From: an uncultured Pelagibacteraceae bacterium
GTDB lineage: Bacteria > Pseudomonadota > Alphaproteobacteria > Pelagibacterales > AG-422-B15
Assembly (NCBI GenBank): GCA_902622985.1
Contig: CACNSH010000001.1
Span: 1 to 64,000 of the forward strand
Direction of reading: 5' to 3'
DNA length: 64,000 bases
In this document: positions 21,883-31,483 of the stretch, piece by piece
Layout: each line of letters starts with the position of its first letter
How positions within the stretch are numbered: the first letter of the stretch is position 1
Made by a program: the position numbers and the translations under genes
The notes under the pieces: generated by a model
Told to the model about the DNA's origin: nothing
The model's input: the letters and a program-made list of their open reading frames with translations, nothing else
Databases searched by the model: none

Positions 21883-22443
21883 ATGGTTGCATTAGAAACA
21901 CCGATCTGTGATTTTGGATGGAAAGCTCCAGAATTTAATCTTATTGGCATTGATAACAAATACTATTCATTTAAAGATATTAAAGGTCCAAGTGGAACGC
22001 TGGTGATGTTCATATGCAATCATTGTCCATACGTGAAATCAGTGGTACATCGAATTGTTGAAGATGTAACCATACTGAAAGAAAAAGGTATAGGCGTAAT
22101 CGCAATAATGTCTAATGATGTAAATGATCCAAAATACGGTGAAGAAGATTCATTTGATAATATGAAGTTATTTTCTGAGAAAAATAATTTTGTATTTCCT
22201 TACGTCTATGACGAGACACAGAATGTAGGACGGAAATATGATGCGGTATGCACTCCTGATTTTTTTGGGTTTAATGGAAATAATGAACTTCAGTACAGAG
22301 GTAGGCTCGAAGAGTCTAAAATGGAGATAATTCCAAATGCTAGAAAAGAGCTTTTAGAAGCAATGATACAAGTTTCAGAAACAGGATCAGGTCCAAAGGA
22401 CCAGATACCAAGTATTGGATGTTCAATTAAGTGGAAAGAATAA
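21883..22443 (+). CDS. Thioredoxin-fold protein with CNHCPY motif
   Basis: Peroxiredoxin-like/TlpA-like thioredoxin-fold protein (PRX_like1 group) of 186 residues. The active-site CxxC is Cys45 and Cys48 in MFICNHCPYVKSV. The N-terminus APEFNLIGIDNKYYSFKD is typical of AhpC/TSA-like domains, and the segment RKYDAVCTPDFFGF resembles the family. No signal peptide is seen, so it is probably cytoplasmic. The redox partner is unknown. The divergent region to the left holds a purine-rich AGAGAG ribosome-binding site. Confidence 0.85.
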   Translation: MVALETPICDFGWKAPEFNLIGIDNKYYSFKDIKGPSGTLVMFICNHCPYVKSVVHRIVEDVTILKEKGIGVIAIMSNDVNDPKYGEEDSFDNMKLFSEKNNFVFPYVYDETQNVGRKYDAVCTPDFFGFNGNNELQYRGRLEESKMEIIPNARKELLEAMIQVSETGSGPKDQIPSIGCSIKWKE

Positions 22444-22453
22444 AGAAATTTAA

Positions 22454-23569
22454 GTGATTATCATCACAACTCAATGCTTCGCACCAAAAATTGGCGGCAT
22501 TGAATCTCTAATGACTGGAATGGCAGAAGCTATGGCAAAGCGTGGGATTGAAGTTCTCGTGTTAGCTGACGGGGATACTCATGAAAATGATCATAAACAA
22601 AAATATAAAATAAAAAGATTTACAGGATGGAAACCTCTAAGAAGATTAGCAAAAGCAAGATACTTAGAAAAAATATGTAACAGTAAAAACGTAAAAGCAA
22701 TCTATGCAGATTCTTGGAAAAGCATTGAATATTTGAAAAAATATAAGAAAAAAATTTTGGTTCTCGCTCATGGTACTGAAATACCAAAACAGTATTGGAC
22801 TATGATGCTTGATTTAATGAGATTTAAAAAAAATAGAATTAAAAATTCTTACAGAGATGTCTATAAAATTTTGGCAAATTCCTCTTACACAAAAGATTTA
22901 ATGCAAGCCTCTCTAAAAATAGACACAAACCAGATAAAAATCATACATCCGGGTATAGATGTTTATGATGATTTTATAACTGAGGAAGATAAAAAAAATG
23001 TGTCTAATATTATTGGTAAAAACTCACCTGTTATAACAACTCTTGCTAGAGTTGAAGAAAGAAAAGGTCATATATTTATTTTGAACGCACTACCTGAGAT
23101 TAAAAAAAAATTTCCTAAAGTATTATATTTGATAGCAGGTAAAGGTCCATATTTGGAAAATATCAAAAAAATAACTATGGAAATGAATTTAAATAACAAT
23201 GTAAAGTTTCTTGGATGGATAACTGAGCCTGAAAAATCTTTGATTCTAAAACAATCTGATTTATTTGTTATGACGCCAACCACTGTTGGAGAATCAGTTG
23301 AAGGTTTTGGCATGGCTTATATTGATGCTTCCTTTCATGGAGTTGCATCTATTGGAAGTGATAGCGGTGGAGTAAGCGACGCAATTGTGGACAATAAGAC
23401 AGGAATAATATGTGAATCTGGTAATCAAAAAATGATTACAGAAAAAATATTGCTCTTACTTGAAAATAAAAAGCTTAGAGAAAGCATGGGTACAAATGGA
23501 AAGTTGAGGGCTAATGAAAATTACGCATGGGATAAAAAAATTACTGAATATCTTGATGCATATAACTAA
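22454..23569 (+). CDS. Glycosyltransferase, GT4 family
   Basis: GT-B fold glycosyltransferase of 371 residues, probably acting on a cell-surface glycolipid or polysaccharide. The N-terminal domain starts with FAPKIGGIESLMTGMAEAMA. The C-terminal donor-binding domain has RVEERKGHIFILNALPEI and the retaining-GT4 segment EGFGMAYIDASFHGVASIGS with the EX7E glutamate. It uses a GTG start at 22454, 10 bases after the thioredoxin-fold gene. Acceptor and sugar donor are not evident. Confidence 0.88.
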   Translation: MIIITTQCFAPKIGGIESLMTGMAEAMAKRGIEVLVLADGDTHENDHKQKYKIKRFTGWKPLRRLAKARYLEKICNSKNVKAIYADSWKSIEYLKKYKKKILVLAHGTEIPKQYWTMMLDLMRFKKNRIKNSYRDVYKILANSSYTKDLMQASLKIDTNQIKIIHPGIDVYDDFITEEDKKNVSNIIGKNSPVITTLARVEERKGHIFILNALPEIKKKFPKVLYLIAGKGPYLENIKKITMEMNLNNNVKFLGWITEPEKSLILKQSDLFVMTPTTVGESVEGFGMAYIDASFHGVASIGSDSGGVSDAIVDNKTGIICESGNQKMITEKILLLLENKKLRESMGTNGKLRANENYAWDKKITEYLDAYN

Positions 23570-23588
23570 GTTTATATTAGAAATTTAT

Positions 23589-23665
23589 TGGTAGCGGGAG
23601 AGGGATTTGAACCCCCGACCTAAGGATTATGATTCCTCCGCTCTAACCAACTGAGCTACCCCGCC
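23589..23665 (-). tRNA. tRNA-Met(CAT), elongator
   Basis: Minus-strand cloverleaf of 77 nt with a 7-bp acceptor (GGCGGGG with TCCCGCT, including G-T ends), D arm AGCTCAGTTGGTTAGAGC and anticodon loop ATCATAA giving CAT. The T arm is GGGGGTTCAAATCCCTC. Discriminator A and an encoded CCA end the gene. The acceptor and the GGAATCATAATCC anticodon arm match elongator tRNA-Met rather than the initiator. A tRNA-Ile2 with lysidine cannot be wholly excluded. Confidence 0.93.
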
Positions 23666-23693
23666 GAATGATGAGCCATAATATACAATATTG

Positions 23694-24788
23694 CTAATTT
23701 GTCGAATGGATCCAACCACCTCCCAAAAGACGTGTACCTATTTCATCTTTACAATAAAAAACGCAGGCCTGACCTGGGGATACGGCATTTTCAGGAGAAG
23801 CTAGAGAAATTGTTGCCTCATTCTTTTCATTGATTTTTATTTTTGCATTTAATAATTTTCCAGATGATCTAACTCTTACAAATAGATCCTTAGGTAATTT
23901 TTTTGTAATTAAGTTTACATTTTCAACATGTATAATTGAGGAGCTAATATTATCCTTATTTGCTACAATGACTCTGTTTTTATCTTTATCAATTTTTTTT
24001 ACATAAAGAGGCTCATCCTGTGAAACTCCTAAACCTCTTCTTTGTCCTATTGTGAAGTTTTGAATACCTTCATGTTTATTAAGTATATTTCCGTCTACAT
24101 CTACAACTTCACCTTCTTTACTATCAATATTTTTATTTATAAATTTTTTATAATCTCCATCAGGTATAAAACAAATATCCTGACTATCACTTTTGTCATA
24201 AACGTGTAAGTTTAGTTTAAGAGCTAAATCCCTGATCTCATCTTTTTTGTAATCACCCAGAGGAAATTCGATGAGATCCAGATCATCTTTTTTCATTGTA
24301 AAAAGAAAATAAGACTGATCTCGATCTTTGTCTTGGGGGATATACAGCCGCCACTCATTATCAATATTTACTTTTTTTATATAATGCCCTGTAACCAATG
24401 ATTTCGCATTAATTTCTTTTGCAAAAGTTAGTAGATCAAGAAACTTTACTTTTTCATTACAATTTATGCAAGGTATGGGTGTTCTCCCTGATTTATATTC
24501 ATTAATAAAAGGCTCAATAACATTTTTTTTAAAAATTTCCTCATAGTCAAAAACGTAATGTGGAATAGTTATGGTATTAGCTATTTTTTTTGCATCCATA
24601 ATATCCGCACCCGAACAACATGTTTTGGAGTTTGCCACTTTTTTTTCATCATATAGTCTCAAGGTGACACCTATCACATCATCATAATCCTTATTCATGA
24701 GTGCCGCAGCAACTGAAGAGTCAACGCCACCTGACATAGCTACTACAATTGGATTATTTCCTTTAATGTTATTTAAGTTATTTTCCAT
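23694..24788 (-). CDS. mnmA: tRNA-specific 2-thiouridylase MnmA
   Basis: Thiolates the wobble uridine of Lys, Glu and Gln tRNAs. The 364 residues contain the PP-loop AMSGGVDSSVAAAL, the catalytic cysteine Cys110 in PCINCNEKVKF, the tRNA-recognition TGHYIKK, and the second cysteine Cys206 in KSDSQDICFIPDGDY. The C-terminal beta-barrel ends with QACVFYCKDEIGTRLLGGGW. Both catalytic cysteines are intact. It lies beside tRNA-Met and is divergent from cysQ. Confidence 0.97.
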   Translation of the reverse strand: MENNLNNIKGNNPIVVAMSGGVDSSVAAALMNKDYDDVIGVTLRLYDEKKVANSKTCCSGADIMDAKKIANTITIPHYVFDYEEIFKKNVIEPFINEYKSGRTPIPCINCNEKVKFLDLLTFAKEINAKSLVTGHYIKKVNIDNEWRLYIPQDKDRDQSYFLFTMKKDDLDLIEFPLGDYKKDEIRDLALKLNLHVYDKSDSQDICFIPDGDYKKFINKNIDSKEGEVVDVDGNILNKHEGIQNFTIGQRRGLGVSQDEPLYVKKIDKDKNRVIVANKDNISSSIIHVENVNLITKKLPKDLFVRVRSSGKLLNAKIKINEKNEATISLASPENAVSPGQACVFYCKDEIGTRLLGGGWIHSTN

Positions 24789-24862
24789 ACGAATTAGTAA
24801 ATTTGCTCTGGTATGTATAATATATTTGTCTTATTGTCTATTTTACAAGCTTTACCCCTGAT

Positions 24863-25636
24863 ATGAACATAACACCTGAAAAACTTGATGAATTGATTAG
24901 AATTGTTCATCTTGCAGGTGTTGAAATCATTAAAATCTATAAAAAAAAGGTAACAAAAAAATATAAGTCCGATAATACGCCTGTTACAAATGCAGATATA
25001 AAGGCAAATGATATAATTTGTGGGGGCTTAAAAAGACATTTTCCTGATATTTCTATTGTTTCCGAAGAACAAGTTAAAAAAGGTAAAGCAGCTAAAAGAT
25101 TTTGGTTAGTAGACCCACTAGATGGCACAAAAGAATTTTTAAAAGGTAACGGCGAATTTACTGTAAATATTGGCCTTATTGAAAATAAAAAACCAGTTTT
25201 TGGTATTATTTATATGCCAACTAAAAATAAGCTCTATTTCACGAAAGATAAAAAATCTTATTTTTCAAAATTAAATAAAAAGGGACAGATTAATAATATA
25301 AAAAAAATCAAAGTTAAAAAAAGGAATAAAAATATAGTTATTTTAAGTAGATCTCATTCACTCGCTAAGATTGAAGTAGAAAAAGCAAAACAAATGATAT
25401 TCAAGAAATTCAAAGCTAATAAAATACTCCGTTCAGGAAGTTCAATAAAATTATGTTACATCGCGCATGGCTTAGCTAATGTATACCCTAGGTTTGGAAC
25501 TACAATGGAATGGGATACGGCGGCTGGAGATGCTATATTAAGATTTGCGGGTGGCAGAATAAGAACATTAGATCGCAAAATTTTGCGTTATGGTAAGCGT
25601 AATTTTAGAAACTCTTCTTTTATTGCCCGCAGCTAA
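24863..25636 (+). CDS. cysQ: 3'(2'),5'-bisphosphate nucleotidase CysQ
   Basis: Inositol-monophosphatase-fold Mg2+/Li+-sensitive phosphatase that removes the 3'-phosphate from PAP generated in sulfur metabolism. In its 257 residues the metal site comprises Glu68/Glu69 (SIVSEEQ), Asp84 and Asp87 (VDPLDGTKEF), plus WDTAAGDAIL near the C-terminus. FLKGNGEFTVNIGLI is CysQ-specific, distinguishing it from SuhB. The stop interlocks with the convergent dihydroorotase gene (CTAA, 25633-25636). Confidence 0.93.
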   Translation: MNITPEKLDELIRIVHLAGVEIIKIYKKKVTKKYKSDNTPVTNADIKANDIICGGLKRHFPDISIVSEEQVKKGKAAKRFWLVDPLDGTKEFLKGNGEFTVNIGLIENKKPVFGIIYMPTKNKLYFTKDKKSYFSKLNKKGQINNIKKIKVKKRNKNIVILSRSHSLAKIEVEKAKQMIFKKFKANKILRSGSSIKLCYIAHGLANVYPRFGTTMEWDTAAGDAILRFAGGRIRTLDRKILRYGKRNFRNSSFIARS

Positions 25637-26943
25637 TTAAAAATAATTGGATTGCCAAATACTGACTTATCAATCTTATTTTTCCAAAATGCTGCTTTAC
25701 CATTTATTATTGTTCCAACAGGCCAACCTTTAAGTTTCATGCCATTGAAAGGTGTCCATCCACACTTTGTTTTCATATCTTTATTCAATACTTTTTTAGT
25801 TTTATTCATGTCAACAATTGTTAGATCTGCGTCATAACCAACTTTAATTAATCCCCTATTTTTAATCTTAAAAATTTTTTTAGGATTAAAGCTTGTTAGT
25901 TTTACTACTTCATTGAGTGAAATTGTCTTTTTTGTAACCTCATTTAAAAGAATAGGAAGTAGAGTTTGAACTCCCGGCATTCCTGATGGACTATTTGGAT
26001 AAATTTGATTTTTTTCAGATTTTAAATGAGGAGCGTGATCTGATCCAATAATATCAATTTGGCCTTTTTGTAATGTTTTTCTAAGAACATTTCTGTGTCT
26101 AGTTCCTCTAATAGGTGGATTCATCTGAGCATAAGTGCCCAGTTTTTTATAACAATCTGGAGATGCCAATATTAGGTGCTGAGGAGTTACTTCAAATGAG
26201 ACATATTTTCTATTTTTTAGTAGCAATTTTATTTCTTCTGCCGTCGTTATATGAAGTATATGTATTTTTTTCTTACTTCTATTAGCTGACCTGATCAGCT
26301 TTCTAGTAGAACTTAAGGCTGTATCTACATTGCGCCACACTTGATGGCTCAATGGCTTGCCTTTTTTAGCATATTTTTTTCTAGTAATAAGCATATCTTC
26401 ATTTTCAGAATGAAATGAAATCATTTTCTTCGTTGCTCTCATTATTTTTTCAATATCAGTATGGTTTGAAACAAGTAATGTGCCAGTTGAAGAGCCAACA
26501 AAAACCTTTACACCACAACAACCTTTTACTTTTTCAACTTTTTTAATTTCTTTAATGTTATCTTTCTCAGCTCCAAAATAAAAAGCGTAGTTGCAATGCA
26601 TTCTCTTTTTTGCAGTCTGCAGTTTCTTCATAAAAAGCTTTCTTGTTGTAATGCTAGGCTTGTTATTAGGCATATCAAAAACTGAAGTTATCCCTCCTGC
26701 AACAGCAGCTAGGCTTCCAGTTTTGAGGTTTTCTTTTTTAGTATTTCCGGGCTCTCTAAAGTGAACTTGTGTATCAAAAGCACCTGGTAGAATATGTAAA
26801 CCTTTTGCATCAATAGTCTTTTTTGATTTCAGATTAGCAAGTTTACCAATTTTAAATATTTTTCCATTTTTAATAGCAACATCAGCTAGTTTCTCATTTA
26901 TATGACTTACAATCTTTCCGTTTCTTATTATTAAATCAATCAT
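25633..26943 (-). CDS. pyrC: Dihydroorotase-type amidohydrolase
   Basis: Cyclic amidohydrolase of 436 residues that most resembles class I dihydroorotases of pyrimidine biosynthesis. Metal ligands visible are His61, the carboxylated-lysine candidate Lys146 (GVKVFVGSS), His178 (FHSENED), His231 (ILHITTAEE) and Asp302 (IGSDHAPH). The usual first HxH histidine is replaced: the motif is DTQVHFREPG, with Gln59 where His is expected. I recall alphaproteobacterial dihydroorotases with the same Q-V-H, so this may be a subfamily trait. Overlaps of four bases occur at both ends (cysQ and the GT9 gene). Confidence 0.82.
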   Translation of the reverse strand: MIDLIIRNGKIVSHINEKLADVAIKNGKIFKIGKLANLKSKKTIDAKGLHILPGAFDTQVHFREPGNTKKENLKTGSLAAVAGGITSVFDMPNNKPSITTRKLFMKKLQTAKKRMHCNYAFYFGAEKDNIKEIKKVEKVKGCCGVKVFVGSSTGTLLVSNHTDIEKIMRATKKMISFHSENEDMLITRKKYAKKGKPLSHQVWRNVDTALSSTRKLIRSANRSKKKIHILHITTAEEIKLLLKNRKYVSFEVTPQHLILASPDCYKKLGTYAQMNPPIRGTRHRNVLRKTLQKGQIDIIGSDHAPHLKSEKNQIYPNSPSGMPGVQTLLPILLNEVTKKTISLNEVVKLTSFNPKKIFKIKNRGLIKVGYDADLTIVDMNKTKKVLNKDMKTKCGWTPFNGMKLKGWPVGTIINGKAAFWKNKIDKSVFGNPIIFN

Positions 26944-27827
26944 GATAGAGTTTCTTTTATGCTATTTATCACTTTCTCAACAGATAAATTTTCAAGTTCA
27001 TGATCCTGCATATCATTATTAGATTTAATCACAGTATGATTTCCCCATGGTCCATACACTAAGTCGTTTGTGGGTCCAAAAAGGGCAAAAGTTTTACATC
27101 CAGCTGATGCTGATAGATGCATTAGTCCACTATCACTGCCAATAAAAAAATCACATTTTTCAAATATTGGCACCATATGTCTAAGATTACCCCAGTCAAA
27201 CAAATTTATGATTTTAAGGCTTGATGAATTTAAGAAATCGTCAAACTCTTTTTTATTTCGAATGTCATTCGAAATACCAGTTAAAATTATTGTATAACTT
27301 TTAAAAAATTCATTTTCAAGTAATGTCTTATATTTTTTTATTGACCAATCTTTTTTTGACCAGTTTGAATAAGGTGCAACAGCAATCATGCGCTTATTAT
27401 TAGAAATTTTTACTAAGCTTTTTGAGCTAACTTCTGAGTCATACCAAACTTTTGGAACTATTGCTTTATCAGTATTTAAGAATTTTTTAAACTGTATAAG
27501 TTTATGAAAATTGTTGTTACCTTTGAATATTTTCCTAGTCCTGGTAGCAAGTAAATAAGATGTAATTGAAGATCTTAAATCGATCACAAGATCCCACCTT
27601 TTAAAAAAAGAGAATCTAATTATATCTAACCAATGCAAACCGTATCTTTTTTTATTAACAACCATAATTTTTGATAGTCTCGGCATATTGACGTATATGT
27701 CTTTAGCAAATGGACTTGTGATTACAAAAAAACTACAATCTTCGTATTTCTGTAAATAGAAATTTATTATTGATGTAGAAAGAATGGTATCCCCTATTCT
27801 TGTGGGTCCTATAAAAAGGATTTTCAT
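26940..27827 (-). CDS. Glycosyltransferase family 9 (heptosyltransferase-like)
   Basis: GT9 proteins add heptose from ADP-heptose to lipopolysaccharide core. The 295 residues start with the family KILFIGPTRIGDTILSTSII. Near the C-terminus they carry FIGSDSGLMHLSASAGCKTF and ALFGPTND, the ADP-sugar-binding region. The central APYSNWSKKDWSIKKY resembles the WaaF/WaaC phosphate contact. Length is slightly short (typical about 330). It overlaps the dihydroorotase start by four bases. The exact sugar and acceptor are unproven. Confidence 0.88.
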   Translation of the reverse strand: MKILFIGPTRIGDTILSTSIINFYLQKYEDCSFFVITSPFAKDIYVNMPRLSKIMVVNKKRYGLHWLDIIRFSFFKRWDLVIDLRSSITSYLLATRTRKIFKGNNNFHKLIQFKKFLNTDKAIVPKVWYDSEVSSKSLVKISNNKRMIAVAPYSNWSKKDWSIKKYKTLLENEFFKSYTIILTGISNDIRNKKEFDDFLNSSSLKIINLFDWGNLRHMVPIFEKCDFFIGSDSGLMHLSASAGCKTFALFGPTNDLVYGPWGNHTVIKSNNDMQDHELENLSVEKVINSIKETLS

Positions 27828-27850
27828 ATTATTTTGTACCTTTTAACATA

Positions 27851-27936
27851 TGGTGCCGTCGGAGAGACTCGAACTCTCACGAACTACGTTCACTGATCCC
27901 TCAAACCAGCCTGTCTACCAATTCCAGCACGACGGC
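27851..27936 (-). tRNA. tRNA-Leu(GAG)
   Basis: Minus-strand class II tRNA of 86 nt. The acceptor stem is GCCGTCG with CGACGGC, followed by discriminator A and an encoded CCA. The anticodon stem is CTGGT/ATCAG with loop TTGAGGG giving anticodon GAG. A long variable arm (GTGAACGTAGTTCGT region) and T arm GAGAGTTCGAGTCTCTC are present, as expected for leucine. Confidence 0.94.
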
Positions 27937-28026
27937 AGATTTCCAAGTTTTTTCTATAATTGTTGATATGTTGAAAAATATACATTTAACTATAATTGTA
28001 ATATTAAACTATATTAAAAAATAATT

Positions 28027-29049
28027 ATGTTGAACGAAAATTTGCAATATCCATCAGATTTTAATTCTGAAGTGAAAGATGCCACGGCTCATCTATATAA
28101 GGGTGTAGAAAAAATTATACCTGAAGTTGAGTGGCCATTTCATGCTCCACTCATTCATGAAATAAATAAGCTAAAAAAAGAAAAAAATATTGCGATATTA
28201 ACGCACAATTATCAAACACCTGAAATCTTCCACTGCGTATCTGACATAGTAGGAGACTCATTAAAATTGGCTTATGAGGCAAGAGACTCTGATGCAGATA
28301 CAATAATTGTATGCGGCGTTCATTTTATGGCCGAAACAGCAAAAATACTTAGCCCAAACAAAAATGTTTTAATCCCAGATACTCGTGCAGGATGTTCTTT
28401 ATCTGAATCGATAACCGCAGAAGACATAAGACTATTAAAGCAAAAATATCCAGGTGTACCAGTTGTTACATATGTGAACACATCAGCGGATGTAAAGGCA
28501 GAAACTGATGTATGCTGTACATCAGGAAATGCAAAACATGTAGTAGAATCTTTAGGTGCTGATAAAGTTATTTTTCTACCAGACGAATATCTTGCAAAGA
28601 ATATTGCAGCTCAAACAGATGTAAAAATTATTTCTTGGAAAGGTCGTTGTGAGGTGCATGAAAGATTTACTGCAGATGAAATAATGACATATAAAAAACA
28701 ACATAAAGATATTGTTGTATTAGCGCATCCCGAATGTTCTCCTGAAGTAATTGCAGTCAGTGACTTTGCTGGCTCAACGGCTGGAATGAGTAATTATGTA
28801 AAAGACAATCAACCTGGAAAGGTAATTATGGTTACGGAATGCTCAATGAGTGACAATGTTGCTATAGAGAATCCCAATGTCGAATTTATCAGGCCTTGCA
28901 ATCTATGTCCGCATATGAAAAGAATTTCTCTAAAGAAAATTTATGACGCAATACGATTTAACCAGTTTCAAATTCAAGTTGATAAGGCAATTATCGATAA
29001 AGCTCGTCTTTCCATTGATCGTATGCTTGAAATTGGCAGAAGCAGCTAA
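28027..29049 (+). CDS. nadA: Quinolinate synthase A
   Basis: [4Fe-4S] enzyme condensing iminoaspartate with dihydroxyacetone phosphate to quinolinate in NAD synthesis. In its 340 residues the three cluster cysteines are Cys96 ([12 protein letters not shown]), Cys208 ([10 protein letters not shown]) and Cys294 (CNLCPHMK). Substrate-binding segments [16 protein letters not shown] and [13 protein letters not shown] are conserved. It is the first gene of nadA-nadB-nadC. Its TAA stop overlaps the nadB ATG by one base. Confidence 0.97.
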   Translation: MLNENLQYPSDFNSEVKDATAHLYKGVEKIIPEVEWPFHAPLIHEINKLKKEKNIAILTHNYQTPEIFHCVSDIVGDSLKLAYEARDSDADTIIVCGVHFMAETAKILSPNKNVLIPDTRAGCSLSESITAEDIRLLKQKYPGVPVVTYVNTSADVKAETDVCCTSGNAKHVVESLGADKVIFLPDEYLAKNIAAQTDVKIISWKGRCEVHERFTADEIMTYKKQHKDIVVLAHPECSPEVIAVSDFAGSTAGMSNYVKDNQPGKVIMVTECSMSDNVAIENPNVEFIRPCNLCPHMKRISLKKIYDAIRFNQFQIQVDKAIIDKARLSIDRMLEIGRSS

Positions 29050-30662
29050 TGTCTGATGCTATTTATAGCCCTGATGTTGTAATAGTGGGTGGAGGTGTGG
29101 CCGGTTTAACTGTTGCACTCAACTTAGCGCCAAGAAGAGTTTGTGTAATTACTAAAAGTTCACTTGGAATAAATACTTCAAGCAGTTGGGCTCAAGGAGG
29201 TATTGCCGCGGCAGTTTCAAAAGATGACAGTAATGAAAGTCATATTAATGATACTTTGACTACAGCAAAAGGTTTGGCGAATATCGATGCGATTAAAGAA
29301 GTTGTAAACAATGCAAAAGGAATCATCGATGATTTAGAAGCATACGGAGTTAATTTTGATAAAAATGAAGATGGTTCATTCAACTTAGGGCTAGAAGGTG
29401 CCCATAGCTTTAATAGAATCATAAGGTCAAAAGGTGATAGTTCTGGTCTTGAAATTATGCGCGGCTTAATTGAAAAAGTAAAAAAAAGTGATCACATCAC
29501 AGTTTTAGAAAATGTTTCGATTGATCGGATTATGACAGACAACAATACTATTTACGGAGTAATTGGAAGATTTACTGATGACAATGTTCCTGACAGTAAT
29601 GTAATTATTCAAAGTTCTCATGTAGTTCTAGCGACAGGTGGTTTGGGAGGTATTTTTGCAAATACGACCAACCCCCGAAGTTCTTATGGAGAGGGTGTGG
29701 CGTTGGCATCTCATGCTGGTGCAACACTTACTGACATGGAGTTTGTACAATTTCACCCAACAGGTCTTGATTTTGGCTTAGACCCCACTCCTTTGGCTAC
29801 TGAGGCGATTAGAGGGGAAGGGGCTTACCTTGTAAATCAGGATGAAGTAAGGTTTATGTTTGGTATTCATCCTGATAATGAGTTGGCACCACGAGATCTT
29901 ATTGCTCAAAACATATTCAAACAAATTGAAAAAGGAAATTCAGTATTTTTAGATTGTAGACATATGGGTAGTAATTTTAACACTCGTTTTCCTCAAGTTT
30001 CATCCTATTGTGAAAATGCAGACTTAGATCCTGAAAGAGACCTGCTGCCAATAATTCCTGTCGCTCATTATCATATAGGTGGAGTAAAAACTGATCTGAA
30101 AGGACAGACTTCTGTTGAAGGGCTCTGGTGCTGTGGAGAAGTGGCTGCAACTGGTATTCATGGAGCAAATCGCCTTGCATCAAATTCATTATTAGAGTCT
30201 CTTGTATTTGCTAAGATCGTTGCAAATGAAATAAATAAAAAGAATATAAGAAAGGATATTCGTATTAGCTCTAAATTTATAAAGATTTTTAAAGAGAAAA
30301 CTAAAAATAAAATAAGGGCAAAAAAATACATATGGCAATTACGGTCTTCAATGATGAGAAATTTAGGAATAGTTAGAAATAATGATTCTATTATTAGAGG
30401 TCTAAATGATGTGTTAAAAATTGAGAGAGAGTCAAAAGGCCTTTCAGCTAAACTTAATGATATGATTTTGGTTAGCAAATTTATTATCATAGGCGCTTAT
30501 TTAAGAAGAGAAAGTCGAGGTTGTCATTTAAGATCTGATTACCAAGATACTGATAAAGATTTTATTAAGCATTTTGATATTAAATATTCAGAAATAGATG
30601 GTTATATCAAAACTATCTTGGATTCTACTATATCAGAAGTTGATGAAAAACTTGTTAGCTAA
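29049..30662 (+). CDS. nadB: L-aspartate oxidase
   Basis: FAD enzyme oxidising aspartate to iminoaspartate for NadA. The 537 residues have an N-terminal FAD motif VVIVGGGVAGLTVALNLA, the flavin-loop SSWAQGGIAAA, the active-site region MEFVQFHPTGL, and PVAHYHIGGVKTDLKGQTSV. The CGEVAATGIHGANRLASNSL segment and a C-terminal helical domain follow, as in succinate-dehydrogenase flavoproteins. It is translationally coupled at both ends (one-base overlap with nadA, 20-base overlap with nadC). Confidence 0.97.
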   Translation: MSDAIYSPDVVIVGGGVAGLTVALNLAPRRVCVITKSSLGINTSSSWAQGGIAAAVSKDDSNESHINDTLTTAKGLANIDAIKEVVNNAKGIIDDLEAYGVNFDKNEDGSFNLGLEGAHSFNRIIRSKGDSSGLEIMRGLIEKVKKSDHITVLENVSIDRIMTDNNTIYGVIGRFTDDNVPDSNVIIQSSHVVLATGGLGGIFANTTNPRSSYGEGVALASHAGATLTDMEFVQFHPTGLDFGLDPTPLATEAIRGEGAYLVNQDEVRFMFGIHPDNELAPRDLIAQNIFKQIEKGNSVFLDCRHMGSNFNTRFPQVSSYCENADLDPERDLLPIIPVAHYHIGGVKTDLKGQTSVEGLWCCGEVAATGIHGANRLASNSLLESLVFAKIVANEINKKNIRKDIRISSKFIKIFKEKTKNKIRAKKYIWQLRSSMMRNLGIVRNNDSIIRGLNDVLKIERESKGLSAKLNDMILVSKFIIIGAYLRRESRGCHLRSDYQDTDKDFIKHFDIKYSEIDGYIKTILDSTISEVDEKLVS

Positions 30663-31482
30663 AAAAGATATTAAGAAAAAAATCAAAATTGCTTTGAAAG
30701 AAGATTTTGGTAGACATGGTGATATAACCTCAAAAGTTTTAATTTCAAAAAAAACAAGGCTCAAAGCATCTATAGTCGCAAAAGAAAAAGCGATTGTCTG
30801 TGGAACTGAGTTTGCTGTTCAAACATTTAAAGCACTCAATAGCAAAATTAAAATAAAAGTTCTAAAAAAAGATGGAAGTAAAGTAGTTAAAGGAAATAAA
30901 ATTATTGACATTAATGGTGATGCAAAAAGTATATTAATTGCAGAGAGAACAGCTCTAAACTTTTTAGGGTTCATGTCTGGTATTGCAACAAAAACAAGAA
31001 AATTTGTGGAAATTGCAACACCTTATGGAGTTAAAATTTATTCAACGAGAAAAACAATTGCTGGGATGAGACAGATACAAAAATATGCTCTTACGATTGG
31101 TGGTGCGCATGTAAACAGGGCCTCTTTATCAGATTTTTATTTCATAAAAGATAACCATCTTGGAAACAAAGAAGGATTGGTTGAGAATATAAAGAAAATT
31201 AAAAAATCAAAATTAAAAAAGAAAATTACAGTAGAAATTGACACAATTAAACAACTGAAAAAAATTTTAGATCAGGAAATAGATATTGTGCTTCTCGATA
31301 ATATGACTGAGAAACAAATTTCTCAGTGCTTAAAAATTGTTAAAAAAAAGTTTCTATGTGAGGCATCTGGTAATATTAATTTAAAAAATATTAAGTCTTA
31401 TGCGAAAACAAAAATTGATAGAATTTCAATCGGACAGCTTACCCATAGTATTGAAAACGTTGATTTTGGACTTGAAATTTAA
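30643..31482 (+). CDS. nadC: Nicotinate-nucleotide pyrophosphorylase (carboxylating)
   Basis: Converts quinolinate and PRPP to nicotinate mononucleotide. I chose ATG 30643 (279 residues, start MKNLLAKKDIKKKIKIAL). A more upstream ATG would add 15 residues read from inside nadB. The active-site basic residues are in STRKTIAGMRQIQKYAL (Arg136, Lys137, Arg143) and in FIKDNHLG. One oddity is the usual GGG-x-x-HR loop, which reads GGAHVNR (153-159) here: the histidine before the arginine is replaced by Asn and a His lies three residues earlier. VEIDTIKQLKKIL and the DNMT motif LLDNMT are conserved. Confidence 0.93.
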   Translation: MKNLLAKKDIKKKIKIALKEDFGRHGDITSKVLISKKTRLKASIVAKEKAIVCGTEFAVQTFKALNSKIKIKVLKKDGSKVVKGNKIIDINGDAKSILIAERTALNFLGFMSGIATKTRKFVEIATPYGVKIYSTRKTIAGMRQIQKYALTIGGAHVNRASLSDFYFIKDNHLGNKEGLVENIKKIKKSKLKKKITVEIDTIKQLKKILDQEIDIVLLDNMTEKQISQCLKIVKKKFLCEASGNINLKNIKSYAKTKIDRISIGQLTHSIENVDFGLEI

Positions 31483-31483
31483 A

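Noticed and set aside
27937-28026. Promoter upstream of nadA
   Set aside because: A TATAAT is present, but -35-like TTGAAA and TTGATA hexamers are at unsuitable spacings (14 and 22). In such AT-rich DNA this is not enough.
30158-30490. 110-codon antisense frame in nadB
   Set aside because: Hydrophobic low-complexity shadow of an AT-rich coding region.
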